DNA of 64,000 nt from an uncultured bacterium (GCA_900548385.1 URKJ01000014.1:27398-91397), one strand, 5' to 3'; counted from the stretch's first letter, positions 17,078-26,523 are shown. The notes: generated by a model not told the origin, from the letters alone. A program made the numbers and translations.

Positions 17078-17578
17078 ATGGACACAATCACATTGGAACC
17101 CGTCACGACGCCGGAAGAATATCCGGTGCTTCTCCGGCTCGCCCGTGAAATCTGGGCGATCACCTACAACGACATTCTCTCCCCGGAACAGATCGAATAC
17201 ATGCTGAATATGATGTATGCGCCGGAAGTCGTGGAAAAAGAACGGAGCGAAGGAGTCGTTTTTGAACTGGTCAAAAACGCAGGAACTCCTGTCGGTTTTC
17301 TCTCCTACGGACCGTACGCGCCGGGAAAAATGAAACTCCACAAGCTCTATCTCTCCACCTCCTGCCACGGCAAAGGGATCGGCTCCCGGATGCTCTCCCA
17401 TGCAAAGGAAGCCGCAAAACGCCTCGGAGCCGGGGAACTTCTGCTGAACGTCAACAAAAACAATGCACGCGCGATCAAAGCATACAAACGGAACGGATTC
17501 TCTCTGATCCGGGAGGAAAAGAATCCGATCGGCAACGGCTTTTTCATGGACGACTATGTTTTTGGAATAAAATTATAA
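17078..17578 (+). CDS. GNAT-family N-acetyltransferase
   Basis: The 166-residue protein has a clear GNAT core: LHKLYLSTSCHGKGIGSRMLSHAKEAAKRLGAGELLLNVNKNNARAIKAYKRNGF, containing the acetyl-CoA loop HGKGIG and the YKRNGF end. The N-terminal part, with EIWAITYNDILSPEQIEYML, is typical of the subgroup near spermidine/diamine-type enzymes, but the acceptor is not predictable. It follows ruvB by 18 bases with AAAGGA upstream, so it is probably cotranscribed. Confidence 0.85.
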   Translation: MDTITLEPVTTPEEYPVLLRLAREIWAITYNDILSPEQIEYMLNMMYAPEVVEKERSEGVVFELVKNAGTPVGFLSYGPYAPGKMKLHKLYLSTSCHGKGIGSRMLSHAKEAAKRLGAGELLLNVNKNNARAIKAYKRNGFSLIREEKNPIGNGFFMDDYVFGIKL

Positions 17579-17669
17579 CCCGTTCCGCTTCCGGCACTTG
17601 ACATTCCGGGAAAAAGATGCTATTTTGTGGAAATACATAACCGCAGAGCAGTATCAGCGAGGAAAAATC

Positions 17670-18185
17670 ATGACAGTGAAGAAGTGGGCAAGGCAGAAAT
17701 ATGTCTATATCTATTCCAAAATCCTGAAGGAAAAAGCGCCCGCGGAATACATTGCCAGAGGATGGGCGATCGGGATGTTTTACGGCTGCCTGATTCCGTT
17801 CGGTCTCCAGCTGATCTGTTCCATCCCCACCGCCTTTCTGCTGAAAGGCAGCAAGATCGGAGCTACGTTGGGTACTCTGCTGACCAATCATTTCACGATC
17901 TTTATCCTCTATCCCGCGCAATGCTATCTGGGAAGTCTGATCCTCCGGAGTCATCTGAGCTACACCAAAATCGAAGAGGCAATGAGCGATGTTCTGAAAC
18001 ATCAGGACTGGAAGACTCTGTTCTCTCTGGGCGGCGATCTGATCGCGGCGTTCTTCCTCGGCGCGGCGATTCTGACCGCCGTCATGACACCGCTGACCTA
18101 TTTCGGCGTTCTTCATCTCGTCCGGCGTTACCGGGCGATAAAAGAGAAAAAGAAACTCCTCCGGGAAGCCGCAAAAGCACGATGA
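17670..18185 (+). CDS. DUF2062 membrane protein
   Basis: The 171-residue protein has the DUF2062 pattern: a basic N-terminal helix, ARGWAIGMFYGCLIPFGLQL, a hydrophobic hairpin with NHFTIFILYPAQCYLGS, and a last membrane segment before a basic tail (RRYRAIKEKKKLLREAAKAR). Family members are small inner-membrane proteins of unknown role, sometimes fused to glycosyltransferases. I start at ATG 17670, which has GAGGAA upstream; the earlier in-frame codon at 17598 has no ribosome site. The stop overlaps the prmC start (ATGA). Confidence 0.82.
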   Translation: MTVKKWARQKYVYIYSKILKEKAPAEYIARGWAIGMFYGCLIPFGLQLICSIPTAFLLKGSKIGATLGTLLTNHFTIFILYPAQCYLGSLILRSHLSYTKIEEAMSDVLKHQDWKTLFSLGGDLIAAFFLGAAILTAVMTPLTYFGVLHLVRRYRAIKEKKKLLREAAKAR

Positions 18186-19033
18186 ACGCGGAAGAGCTGA
18201 AACAGGAACTCATCCGGCGCTTTACCGGCATTGACAATGCGGAACAGGAAGCCGGCTGGATCGTCTCCCGTGCAACAGCGATCCCCGTCATGGAGTTTTT
18301 CTTCCGGAAACAGCCGTTGGAAGAGAATGAGATCCGTCAGGCGCAGGCAATGGCGGACCGCCGGATCGCAGGCGAACCGCTCCAGTACATTCTCGGCGAT
18401 GAGTATTTCGGCGAACTGCTTCTGAAAGTCGGTCCCGGCTGTCTGATTCCCCGTCCGGAAACCTTGGGAATTGTGGAAACTCTGCTCCCTCAGATCCCGC
18501 GGAACGGAACGTTCTGTGAACTCGGCGTCGGTTCCGGCGCGATCTCCCTTTCCATCGCGTATGCACGCGACGACGTGAAAGTCTTCGGCTCCGAACTCTC
18601 CCCGGATGCTCTCCGCTGGGCGGAACGGAATCTTGCCGCCTACGGATTTCCGAACGTGGAATTCCGTCCGGGCTCGCTGTTTGAACCGTTTGCCGGAATG
18701 CTGTTTGACACCGTTGCGGCAAACCTGCCCTATATTCCACACCGGGAAAAACCGAATCTCCAGCGGGAAGTCCGGGATTTTGAACCGGAAATCGCCTTGT
18801 TCGCCGATGATGAGGGAACCGCACTGATCCGTCAGGCTCTCCGGGAACTGGAAACCTTTCTGAAACCGGAAGGCACGGCGATGTTTGAAATGGGGTCCGA
18901 ACAGACCCGCCCTATGGCGGAATTCGCCGCCGCCCTCCCCTTCCTTTCCGAGGCGATGATCCTGTCGGACTGCTTCGGCGTCCCGCGTTTTCTGTTCGTC
19001 AAACGGTCCGCTCAGGAAATGCGGATGCGGTAA
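18182..19033 (+). CDS. prmC: Release factor glutamine methyltransferase PrmC
   Basis: PrmC methylates the Gln of the GGQ motif in RF1 and RF2 with SAM. The 283-residue protein has the helical N-terminal domain, the linker RIAGEPLQYILGDEYFGELLLKVGPGCLIPRPET, the SAM loop ELGVGSGAISLSIA (residues 113-126), and the catalytic-site motif at 181-184. That motif reads NLPY and not the usual NPPY. The start at 18182 overlaps the DUF2062 stop by four bases. The 3' end overlaps the convergent AI-2E gene by 22 bases. prfA is not in view. Confidence 0.92.
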   Translation: MNAEELKQELIRRFTGIDNAEQEAGWIVSRATAIPVMEFFFRKQPLEENEIRQAQAMADRRIAGEPLQYILGDEYFGELLLKVGPGCLIPRPETLGIVETLLPQIPRNGTFCELGVGSGAISLSIAYARDDVKVFGSELSPDALRWAERNLAAYGFPNVEFRPGSLFEPFAGMLFDTVAANLPYIPHREKPNLQREVRDFEPEIALFADDEGTALIRQALRELETFLKPEGTAMFEMGSEQTRPMAEFAAALPFLSEAMILSDCFGVPRFLFVKRSAQEMRMR

Positions 19034-20337
19034 ATCTTCGGAATCAGATATTTCAGGACAGCTGCCGCCGGAACGGCAAGGATCATTCCGGTGATTCCGC
19101 CGAGAAGACCGCCCAGCAGAACCACGATGATCGTCTCCAGCGTCGTCAGCCCGATCGCTCCGCCGACCAGAGTCGGATAAAGAAACAGCTGCTCCAGCAC
19201 GCCGTTGATCAGGAGATAAGTAACGCCGACTCCGATCAGCGTCACCAGCAGATGCGTTTCACAGAAAGCGAGACAAATGGAAAACGTCAGCGCAAAACTG
19301 GCAACAGGTCCGATGAACGGAAGAAGAATCGTCATTCCCGCCACCACAGCAAGCGGAATCGCATACGGAACGGAAAAGACGGAAAACAGAATCGTATAAA
19401 GCGCCGTTTCGATCAGGATGATCGAAAGATAGCCGCGCACCCAGCGGTTGAACATCAGCCCGATGGAATTGATGATCTCCGCCGCCTCTTTCCGCACGCG
19501 GTCCGAAGTATCCGGCATCCATGGGGAATTGAAGATCGTCTGCACGCACCACTTGCCGACATCCGATTTCTCCTCATCGGCGTCGAACGACGCCATTTTC
19601 AGAACAAAAAAGAAGAAAAAGAAGAAAAACAGCAGCAGATCAAACGCAAACGTCCCGATCCGCGATGCAATACCGAACAGCGCACTGAGGATCCCTTTTC
19701 CTTTCGTAAATGCGAACAGAGCCACATCCGAACGGTTTTCCGTCACATACGCGCGAACCTGCGGACGCAGCCTGCGCAGAAAATCACGGAAGGAAAAATC
19801 GCTCTCCGTCTCTGTCTGCGCCATTGCCGGAGCGGAAGAATGCTCCTCCATCCAGCCGGAAAACCGGATCTCCGCCTGTTTCAGCGTCTTGCTTTCCGAC
19901 GCCCATTCATTGACTGCGCGTCCGGCATTGATCGCCGCCGGAATAATCAGACGGACGGACAGCAGACCAATCAGCACCAGCGCACCCGCAAGGGTCACGA
20001 ACATCGCCGTCGTGGAGCGGAGCACCACCGCTTCCCGTTTCGCCCGGCGCTCTTCCGCCGCATCCGGAACACGGGTTGAACGGCTCAGCTTCCGCCGGAG
20101 CGCCGTCAGCGGGGAAAACAGACGTGCAATCCGCGCTCCCGCCCGCTGAACAGCCGCGGACCGGAATACTCTCCGCTCAAAGAATTTTTCCAGCGGCAGA
20201 AAGAAATAGGCGGCGATGATCCCGAAAATCAGGGATTTCAGATACAGCGCCGTCAGCACAAACAGCAGAATGATCACAAGCGCGGCAATCACGCCGGCTC
20301 CGGAACGGAAAAGACCGGTTTTCTTTGCGGATTCCAT
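19012..20337 (-). CDS. AI-2E / PerM family transporter
   Basis: The 441-residue membrane protein has the family shape: two hydrophobic segments in the first 50 residues, a cytoplasmic or periplasmic stretch, then a block of five or so membrane segments ending VTYLLINGVLEQLFLYPTLVGGAIGLTTLETIIVVLLGGLLGGITGMILAVPAAAVLKYL-like, where GxxLGGxxGMILAVP is the signature. Members export autoinducer-2 or act as Na+/H+ antiporters; the cargo here is unknown. A charged insert of about 100 residues (80-180) is longer than usual. One membrane segment holds eight phenylalanines in a row. It converges on prmC. Confidence 0.88.
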   Translation of the reverse strand: MESAKKTGLFRSGAGVIAALVIILLFVLTALYLKSLIFGIIAAYFFLPLEKFFERRVFRSAAVQRAGARIARLFSPLTALRRKLSRSTRVPDAAEERRAKREAVVLRSTTAMFVTLAGALVLIGLLSVRLIIPAAINAGRAVNEWASESKTLKQAEIRFSGWMEEHSSAPAMAQTETESDFSFRDFLRRLRPQVRAYVTENRSDVALFAFTKGKGILSALFGIASRIGTFAFDLLLFFFFFFFFVLKMASFDADEEKSDVGKWCVQTIFNSPWMPDTSDRVRKEAAEIINSIGLMFNRWVRGYLSIILIETALYTILFSVFSVPYAIPLAVVAGMTILLPFIGPVASFALTFSICLAFCETHLLVTLIGVGVTYLLINGVLEQLFLYPTLVGGAIGLTTLETIIVVLLGGLLGGITGMILAVPAAAVLKYLIPKIYRIRIS

Positions 20338-20359
20338 CTGTCCTCTCCCGGTTCAGGGG

Positions 20360-22063
20360 TTACAGGTTCTTCGGGACGGCCGCCGTGATCGCAAGGATCT
20401 GCGGCAGCAGCTGTTTCTTGCGGCTCAGCACGCCCGGCAAACGGAAAATGCCGTCCGATCTCTTGCCATACGGCAGCGCCCGGATGATCGGAGCGGCTCC
20501 CGTGATCAACAGTTCCGAGTTGCCCCGGACCGGGTCGGTTACAAGCAGCGCAATAAAATCGAGTCCCTCTTTCGCCAGAATGCCGTTCATATCGTTCAGC
20601 AGTTCGTCACGGCGGCGGTGCAGAAGCTCCAGATTGTTTTCCTCCACCTGGGAAAGAGCGAATTTATAAACATTCTCTTCATAATTCTTGCGGTCGGCGT
20701 TGATCACCTCAAGAGACGATTTCACCGCAAGCGGAGAATCGATCTGCATGAGTCCGTTCATCAGCGATCCGCTGTCACATCCGGCAATCTTCTCCAGCCA
20801 TGTACCGATCGCCCGATCCTGCGCTGTGGTGGTCGGCGACTGATACAGCAGGGTATCGGTAACGAGCCCGCACAGCAGGACACCCGCGATCTCTTTTGTC
20901 GGCCGCAATCCCGCGGAACGGTACATTCCGGCAACAAGCGTGCAGGTACTGCCGACGACATCCGCCGTGAACTTGATCGGCTCCATCGTCGGCTTCATGC
21001 CGATACGGTGATGATCGACGACTTCGATCACGGGGATCTCCTCCAGTCCGGGGATTCCCTGTGAAATTTCATTATGATCCACCAGAATCATCGAATACGG
21101 CGGCGGCGCGGTAAACGCGGTCTGCGGCACAGCCCCCAGCAGTCTGCCGTCGTGATCGCAAACCGGAAACACGTCATCCGGGGAAGCCAGCGCCTGCACC
21201 CGCGTTTCGCGCACCATGTCGTCCGGCGCGAAAACGGGAACTTTGCGGTTCAGCGACGCCGCGCAGACCGGCGAACTGAATTTCAGCCGCCGGATCACGG
21301 TCGCCGAGTCGCAGTTGGTGCGGAGGATCGTCACCTTACGAAACGTCGCAAGCTCAATGACCGACGATTCCACCGGGCAGTTTCCGGTGATGATCAGCAG
21401 TTTGATCGGACGCTGAAGGACACGCAAATGGATTTCCGGACGGTCGCCGACAATGATCGCCGGTTCGTTCCTCATCGACGAATCAAGATGGCGATCAAAA
21501 AATTCCGGGCTCATCGCAGCGACAAACACATCAAACGTGCGCAAGGCTTCATCCGCCCCGGAATCCCCGGTCAGGCTTTCCGCGTCAAGCACCTTGCGGA
21601 TCATGGAAATCGACGAGGCAATCGTCCGCCCCGTCAGACTCTGCCCTTCATCCGATCCGATATTCAGCAAATCCGCCAGCAGAGTGAACGGGCTCAGCGT
21701 CCCCTGATACACACCGTCCGCATCGACAACCGGCATTGCGGGAACCCCGGTGTCCTTGAGTTTGCGGACAGCATCGAACAGCGACAGTTCCGACGACACT
21801 CTCGGATAATCCGTCTTCATGATGTCGGTCATGCGCAGATAAACATCATTCCGGCTCTGCGGCGGCGGAAGATTGAAATGCCGGAACACCCACGCCGCGC
21901 GATCCGGCAGAATCCCCGGACAGATCGGAGTGACTTTTTCACATCCCAACGCCCGTTTCAGCGCGGCAAGAGCATACGCGGACATGATACTGTCCACATC
22001 CGGATTCCGATGTCCGGAGATCAGGACGGGACGGTCATAATGCAGAATCGTCGGCAATTCCAT
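20360..22063 (-). CDS. ppaC: Family II Mn-dependent inorganic pyrophosphatase with CBS and DRTGG domains
   Basis: The 567-residue protein starts VLISGHRNPDVDSIMSAYALAAL, the DHH-type metal motif, and later has LVDHNE and VVDHHRIG (near residues 325-350) and a DHHA2 domain at the C-terminus ending in GVLSRKKQLLPQ. Between residues about 70 and 310 the catalytic core is split by CBS, DRTGG and CBS modules, including TGVPAMPVVDADGVYQGTL and VFPVCDHDGRLLGAV. Such CBS pyrophosphatases, best known from Clostridium, are regulated by adenine nucleotides and diadenosine polyphosphates. It removes pyrophosphate from biosynthesis and so pulls those reactions forward. Confidence 0.93.
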   Translation of the reverse strand: MELPTILHYDRPVLISGHRNPDVDSIMSAYALAALKRALGCEKVTPICPGILPDRAAWVFRHFNLPPPQSRNDVYLRMTDIMKTDYPRVSSELSLFDAVRKLKDTGVPAMPVVDADGVYQGTLSPFTLLADLLNIGSDEGQSLTGRTIASSISMIRKVLDAESLTGDSGADEALRTFDVFVAAMSPEFFDRHLDSSMRNEPAIIVGDRPEIHLRVLQRPIKLLIITGNCPVESSVIELATFRKVTILRTNCDSATVIRRLKFSSPVCAASLNRKVPVFAPDDMVRETRVQALASPDDVFPVCDHDGRLLGAVPQTAFTAPPPYSMILVDHNEISQGIPGLEEIPVIEVVDHHRIGMKPTMEPIKFTADVVGSTCTLVAGMYRSAGLRPTKEIAGVLLCGLVTDTLLYQSPTTTAQDRAIGTWLEKIAGCDSGSLMNGLMQIDSPLAVKSSLEVINADRKNYEENVYKFALSQVEENNLELLHRRRDELLNDMNGILAKEGLDFIALLVTDPVRGNSELLITGAAPIIRALPYGKRSDGIFRLPGVLSRKKQLLPQILAITAAVPKNL

Positions 22064-22072
22064 CGGGGAACG

Positions 22073-23344
22073 TCACGCAGGCAGATTGAAGGCGTTGATA
22101 ATGTCCTGCACCTGTTGCTCCGTGATCGGTTTGAACTCTCCGATCCGCGCGGCAAGACGAATGCAGTTTGCCGTGAAATCCGCCACTTCCAGCCGGTCGA
22201 ACGCTTCCGTCAGATGCTTGCCGACGGTAAGCACGCCGCAGCTCTCGATAATGACCACCGGCGTCGCAGGAGTGATCTTCGCGACGACGGAAGAGGGATT
22301 CTCCATAAACTCTTTACAGGAGACAAACGGAATATCGCGGAGCTGAATATAGCTTTCCGGAATGGTGCGGCTGTCCAGTTCGGTTCCGGTGCAGGCGAAC
22401 GCCATCACATTCGGGGAACGGGTCATAATGACCGCATGCGCCCAGTCGTTCTTCGCATAAATCTCACGGATCAGCGCCGCCTGGCACGCCGGAGTTTTCC
22501 CGGCTTCGCATTTGCCGCCGGAAATCCGGACGACATCCTCAATCCGCAGTGCCAGCGGATCGAATCCGGCAGGCGTAACAAGCAGATCATCGTTTCCGAT
22601 CTGCGCGGAAAGCACTGCGTTTCCGGTAAACACCAGTCTCTGGCGGTACAGACGGGATGCGAATTTGACGATGCTGTCGCGCAGTTCACATTCCACCGGG
22701 GACGCATACGACGGAGCAAACGTTTCCCATGCTGTGCATTTGCCGGCGCCTTCCGGCTTGAGCGGGGCTTTCATTCCCGCCGCCTGAATCTGAATACGGG
22801 CGATATAATCAAGGGTTTCGAACCGGGCAAACGCCTGTTCAACCGACTCTCCGCAGACAACCGCGCCGTGATTTTCCATCATCACGCAGTCCGCCCCCTT
22901 GGCGAATTCCGCGGAAATAATATCGCCGAGCGTCCTGCTGCCGGGAATATCGTATTTGGAAAACGCGACCTTTCCGCAAATCGCCTCACAGCCGGGGATC
23001 AGGCTGGTATCCGGGCATTTTCCCACCAGACTGAACGCGACGAGCGCGGGAGAATGTGCATGAAGAACGGTTTTCGCGTCGGGACGCAGTTTGTAAACCG
23101 CGCTGTGGAACGGCAGTTCCACGCTCGGACGGTGTTTGCCGATAATCTCACCATCCGGTTTGACCATCATAATATCATCCGGCCGCAGAGTGCCTTTGTC
23201 AACGCCGCTGGGCGTGATCCAGATATTGCCGTCACCGTCCTTGATGGAAATATTACCGCCGGAGGTAGTGGTCATGCCATAATCATAAAGACGCTGGAGG
23301 TTGGCTACGAGCAGGTTTCTCGGATGAACATAGTTGCAGGACAT
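22073..23344 (-). CDS. Class II aldolase/adducin protein with a degenerate second copy
   Basis: Class II aldolases cleave sugar phosphates with a zinc ion. The first half (residues 1-205) is complete: TTSGGNISIKDGDG, PSVELPFHSAVY (catalytic Glu), VLHAHSPA (two zinc His) and MMENHGAVVCG (third His), as in fuculose-phosphate aldolase. The second half repeats the fold, but the matching segments read TPACQAALIREIY, VIMTRSPNV and IIESCGVLTVG, so all metal ligands are lost. The protein is 423 residues, twice the usual length. The substrate is unknown. A promoter and an inverted repeat lie upstream (23385-23420). Confidence 0.85.
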   Translation of the reverse strand: MSCNYVHPRNLLVANLQRLYDYGMTTTSGGNISIKDGDGNIWITPSGVDKGTLRPDDIMMVKPDGEIIGKHRPSVELPFHSAVYKLRPDAKTVLHAHSPALVAFSLVGKCPDTSLIPGCEAICGKVAFSKYDIPGSRTLGDIISAEFAKGADCVMMENHGAVVCGESVEQAFARFETLDYIARIQIQAAGMKAPLKPEGAGKCTAWETFAPSYASPVECELRDSIVKFASRLYRQRLVFTGNAVLSAQIGNDDLLVTPAGFDPLALRIEDVVRISGGKCEAGKTPACQAALIREIYAKNDWAHAVIMTRSPNVMAFACTGTELDSRTIPESYIQLRDIPFVSCKEFMENPSSVVAKITPATPVVIIESCGVLTVGKHLTEAFDRLEVADFTANCIRLAARIGEFKPITEQQVQDIINAFNLPA

Positions 23345-23384
23345 AATCGTTTCCTTAATTGTTTCATGTTTTTTGAAAAAGTTA

Positions 23385-23404
23385 CAACGGAAAATATACC
23401 GTTG
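23385..23404. promoter_or_regulatory. Inverted repeat over the -10 of the class II aldolase gene
   Basis: CAACGG and CCGTTG are separated by eight bases, and the spacer holds the predicted -10 (TATATT on the minus strand). A repressor bound here would block the promoter. No regulator gene is adjacent. Confidence 0.4.
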
Positions 23405-23420
23405 AAATCAGAATATGCAA
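23393..23420 (-). promoter_or_regulatory. Sigma70-like promoter of the class II aldolase gene
   Basis: On the minus strand TTGCAT (23420-23415) and TATATT (23398-23393) are 16 bases apart, about 50 bases before the ATG at 23344. Confidence 0.55.
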
Positions 23421-23538
23421 CTTTTTTTTGCAAAATTCCATGCAAAGAACCGAACCGGAGTCCGGTTCTCCGCCGCTTCCGCATTGGTCACAACGCGGAA
23501 ATCCCGTAACACGCCACAGTTCGGAAACAGGCAAACGG

Positions 23539-24969
23539 TCACTCTTCCGCTGCCGGAGAGAATTTGGGATTGACCCGTTCCACCCCGCCGCGTTTCACTC
23601 CCGCCGGATAGGGATAAATCGTCGCATTGGTACCGTCTTTCAGCTTCACGCTGATACCTTCCGGAGCGATCCCTTTCTCCCGCCACGCGATGAGTTTTTC
23701 CAACGTACCGGGCAAACCGCAGCTGTGCGGTCCGCCGGGATACCAGTAGTAACGGAAAAACTCCTGCAGCTGTTCCATGGACCCGGCTTTTTCCGCACAG
23801 CGCTCATAATAATCCAGCGTGGCATGAAACGGCACAACCGAATCCGCCGTTCCCGAAACCATCAGCAGTTTTCCGCCCCGCGCCCGGAATTTGGAAAGAT
23901 CGGGATTCTCGGCATTCAGATAAACTCCCAGTTTCCGGGTATAGGCATCAATATCTCCGTCAAAATTGATCGCGTTATAATCAATATTTTTCTCCGTCAC
24001 CCACTGAAACAGATAGCGGTTCCCGGTCGCCGGGAAAATTGAACTGCCCAACGGAACTCCTCCGAAAATGCGTTCTCCTTTGGAATTCTTCGGACCGTCA
24101 AAAATCTTCTTCAGGATTTCCGCATGCTTATCCGTCAGCGTCGGGTCTTTCTTCCGCGCCAATGCAATTACGGCTTCGATATCCTGCATGGTACAGCGCG
24201 GATCGGAAATCACTTTCCCGGCATACGGTTTTTTCTCCCGCGCAGCGAAATATTCCACTGCCGCCGCTATCAGATTCTGATCCTGTTCCTTGGTCAGACG
24301 GCACTGTCCGACCAGTTGGTAATTCCAGAGGAAGTACGCGTGGAGCGGCGTGCGGCAGTGCGCCGGAACGCCTGCGCCAATGCCGTCATAATCTTCCGGA
24401 TAACGCTGAGCCTCCTGCAAAGCCTGCTGTCCTCCGGTGGAATGTCCAAGGAAGTAGGAATACGTTGGCGGCTTTCCGTAAAACGCCGTAATAACCTGCT
24501 TTGCCGCAACGGTCATCAGATGCGTGGAACGGAAGCCGAAATCCTTCCAGACCTCCGGATTGCCGATGCCGATATCCGGAGCGGGCGCCGTTCCCATATC
24601 AGTCGTGGCGCTTGCGCACCCCATCTTGATTCCACCGACAAAACCATCCGGATCAATATGCCCGCCGGCGCCGCCGTTTCCGCGTCCGACAAAACGGCCA
24701 TTCCATTTGTCACGCTCCGGCAGCCAGATCTCCACATTGGCACACGCTCCTTTGGCGGGCATGAGCACCAGCTTCACAATGACACGCGACGGCACTTTCG
24801 TGATCTTCCGGTCCCATTTGTCAATATGATAAGGACGCGTAATCCGCTTTACCGACAATATTCTGCCATTCTCCAGTTTCAGATCGCGAATCGCCTGCAA
24901 ATCATCCGCTCTGGTGACAGAGCTGCAAAACAAACTGCCGAACAAGGCGGCGATCAGCGGTTTCATCAT
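23539..24969 (-). CDS. Secreted tannase/feruloyl esterase family protein
   Basis: The 476-residue protein has a signal peptide (MMKPLIAALFGSLFCSSVTRA, cut before DDLQ) and the tannase-family alpha/beta hydrolase pattern: a GRGNGGAGG oxyanion loop, the nucleophile in YFLGHSTGGQQALQEAQRYPEDYDGI, the acid in MVSGTADSVVPFHATLDYYERC, and the His in YPGGPHSCGLPG. The family hydrolyses feruloyl, galloyl or terephthalate esters, so it probably acts on plant-derived phenolic esters outside the cytoplasm. ATG 24969 is chosen over the upstream TTG at 24975 because CAGGAG is better spaced. No cotranscribed partner is seen. Confidence 0.88.
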   Translation of the reverse strand: MMKPLIAALFGSLFCSSVTRADDLQAIRDLKLENGRILSVKRITRPYHIDKWDRKITKVPSRVIVKLVLMPAKGACANVEIWLPERDKWNGRFVGRGNGGAGGHIDPDGFVGGIKMGCASATTDMGTAPAPDIGIGNPEVWKDFGFRSTHLMTVAAKQVITAFYGKPPTYSYFLGHSTGGQQALQEAQRYPEDYDGIGAGVPAHCRTPLHAYFLWNYQLVGQCRLTKEQDQNLIAAAVEYFAAREKKPYAGKVISDPRCTMQDIEAVIALARKKDPTLTDKHAEILKKIFDGPKNSKGERIFGGVPLGSSIFPATGNRYLFQWVTEKNIDYNAINFDGDIDAYTRKLGVYLNAENPDLSKFRARGGKLLMVSGTADSVVPFHATLDYYERCAEKAGSMEQLQEFFRYYWYPGGPHSCGLPGTLEKLIAWREKGIAPEGISVKLKDGTNATIYPYPAGVKRGGVERVNPKFSPAAEE

Positions 24970-25239
24970 AATCAATTCTCCTGTTTATTATTATGGTTTG
25001 ACAAAAGAACTTTATCACATAAATTCAGATTTTCAAACATTACTTTGAAAATAAAAGCCGGTAACTTCCCCGGTCGTTTTGGAGCGACAGGGGAAAACGG
25101 AAAACCGTCCGCCGAAATTTTCACTATTTTCAGCGGAAAACATTTGATTTTTCCGGAAAACGGTCTATTGTTACATCCTTGAATGGTGTCATCCAAATGA
25201 CTGAACAGAGAACCGGAAAACAACTGAAATCGGGTAATT

Positions 25240-26523
25240 ATGAAAACAATGTCCGTAAACGTGCTCGTCGGCATCCAGTGGGGCGACGAAGGTAAAGGAA
25301 AAATCATCGATGTTCTTACGCGCGACGCCGATATGGTCGTTCGCTTCCAGGGCGGCAACAATGCCGGCCATACCGTGGAAAACGGTCCCGAAAAATATGT
25401 ACTCCACCTGATCCCTTCCGGTATCCTCAGAAGCGAAGTCATCAACGTGATCGGCAACGGCGTCGTCGTTGATCCGCTCGCGCTGATGAAAGAGATGAAA
25501 GCCCTTGAGGACCGCGGTGTCAGCGTTGCAAACGTTCAGCTCAGCGACCGCTGCCAGCTCATCATGCCGTGGCACAAGCTCCTCGACGCCTACAACGAAT
25601 CCAAAGCCTCCAAAGAGAAAAAGATCGGCACGACTCTCCGCGGAATCGGTCCCGCATACACCTCCAAAGCAATCCGCACCGGACTCCGCGCCTGCGAAAT
25701 TCTGGATATCGACCGCTTCAAACAGCACTTCTCCGAAGAAGCGGAAGCCTATAATCAACTCTATGTCCCGCAGGGTGCAGCCCGGCTCGACATCGAAACA
25801 GCCTGGAAGGAACTTCTGCCCGCCCTCGAATACGTCAAACCGTATATCACCGACACCGTGGACAGCATCAACAAGGCGCGTCTCGACGGCAAGCGTATCC
25901 TTCTGGAAGGAGCACAGGGCGCGTTTCTTGACATCGATCACGGCACTTATCCGTTCGTCACCAGCAGCAACACGACTTCCGGCGGAGCCTGCACCGGGTC
26001 CGGACTCTCCCCGCGCGCCATTACCGGCGTCTGGGGTGTCATCAAGGCATACACGACCCGCGTCGGTGAAGGTCCTTTCCCGACCGAACTGTTCGATGAA
26101 CAGGGTGATTTTCTCCGCAATCAGGGCGGTGAATTCGGCGCAACGACCGGACGTCCCCGCCGTTGCGGCTGGTTCGACGTCGTCGCATGCCGCCACAGCT
26201 GCATGATCAATGGAGTCGATTATCTCGCAGTCACCAAACTCGACGTTCTCGACGGTCTCAAGGAAGTCAAGATCTGCACCGGTTACAAAATCGGCGACAA
26301 GGTCTACGATACATTCCCGGCGGACAGCGCCCTGCTCGACAAGGTCGAACCGGTCTATGAATCTCTCCCCGGCTGGAGTGAATCCACTGCGAACGCGACC
26401 TCGTTCGACGAACTCCCCGCCAATGCGCAGGCATACCTCCGCCGTATGGAAAAGGAAGTCCGCGCCAAAGTCGGAATCGTCTCCGTCGGTCCGAAAAGAA
26501 ATCAGACTTTTGAAGTAAAATAA
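25240..26523 (+). CDS. purA: Adenylosuccinate synthetase
   Basis: PurA joins IMP and aspartate with GTP on the way to AMP. The 427-residue protein shows the GTP loop QWGDEGKGKIID at residues 13-24, QGGNNAGHTV with the catalytic His, GTTLRGIGPAYTSKAIRTGLR, LLEGAQGAFLDIDHGTYPFVTSSNTTSGGA, the GEGPFPTEL motif, and the guanine-binding KLDVLDGL segment. All active-site motifs are intact. It is preceded by a 270-base gap with a possible promoter (TTGATT 25144, TATTGT 25166) and a short hairpin at 25066-25095 of unknown use. Confidence 0.98.
   Translation: MKTMSVNVLVGIQWGDEGKGKIIDVLTRDADMVVRFQGGNNAGHTVENGPEKYVLHLIPSGILRSEVINVIGNGVVVDPLALMKEMKALEDRGVSVANVQLSDRCQLIMPWHKLLDAYNESKASKEKKIGTTLRGIGPAYTSKAIRTGLRACEILDIDRFKQHFSEEAEAYNQLYVPQGAARLDIETAWKELLPALEYVKPYITDTVDSINKARLDGKRILLEGAQGAFLDIDHGTYPFVTSSNTTSGGACTGSGLSPRAITGVWGVIKAYTTRVGEGPFPTELFDEQGDFLRNQGGEFGATTGRPRRCGWFDVVACRHSCMINGVDYLAVTKLDVLDGLKEVKICTGYKIGDKVYDTFPADSALLDKVEPVYESLPGWSESTANATSFDELPANAQAYLRRMEKEVRAKVGIVSVGPKRNQTFEVK

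Noticed and set aside
23539..24969. Operon of tannase with the class II aldolase
   Set aside because: The order in transcription is tannase first, then a 195-base gap with its own promoter for the aldolase, so common control is not supported.
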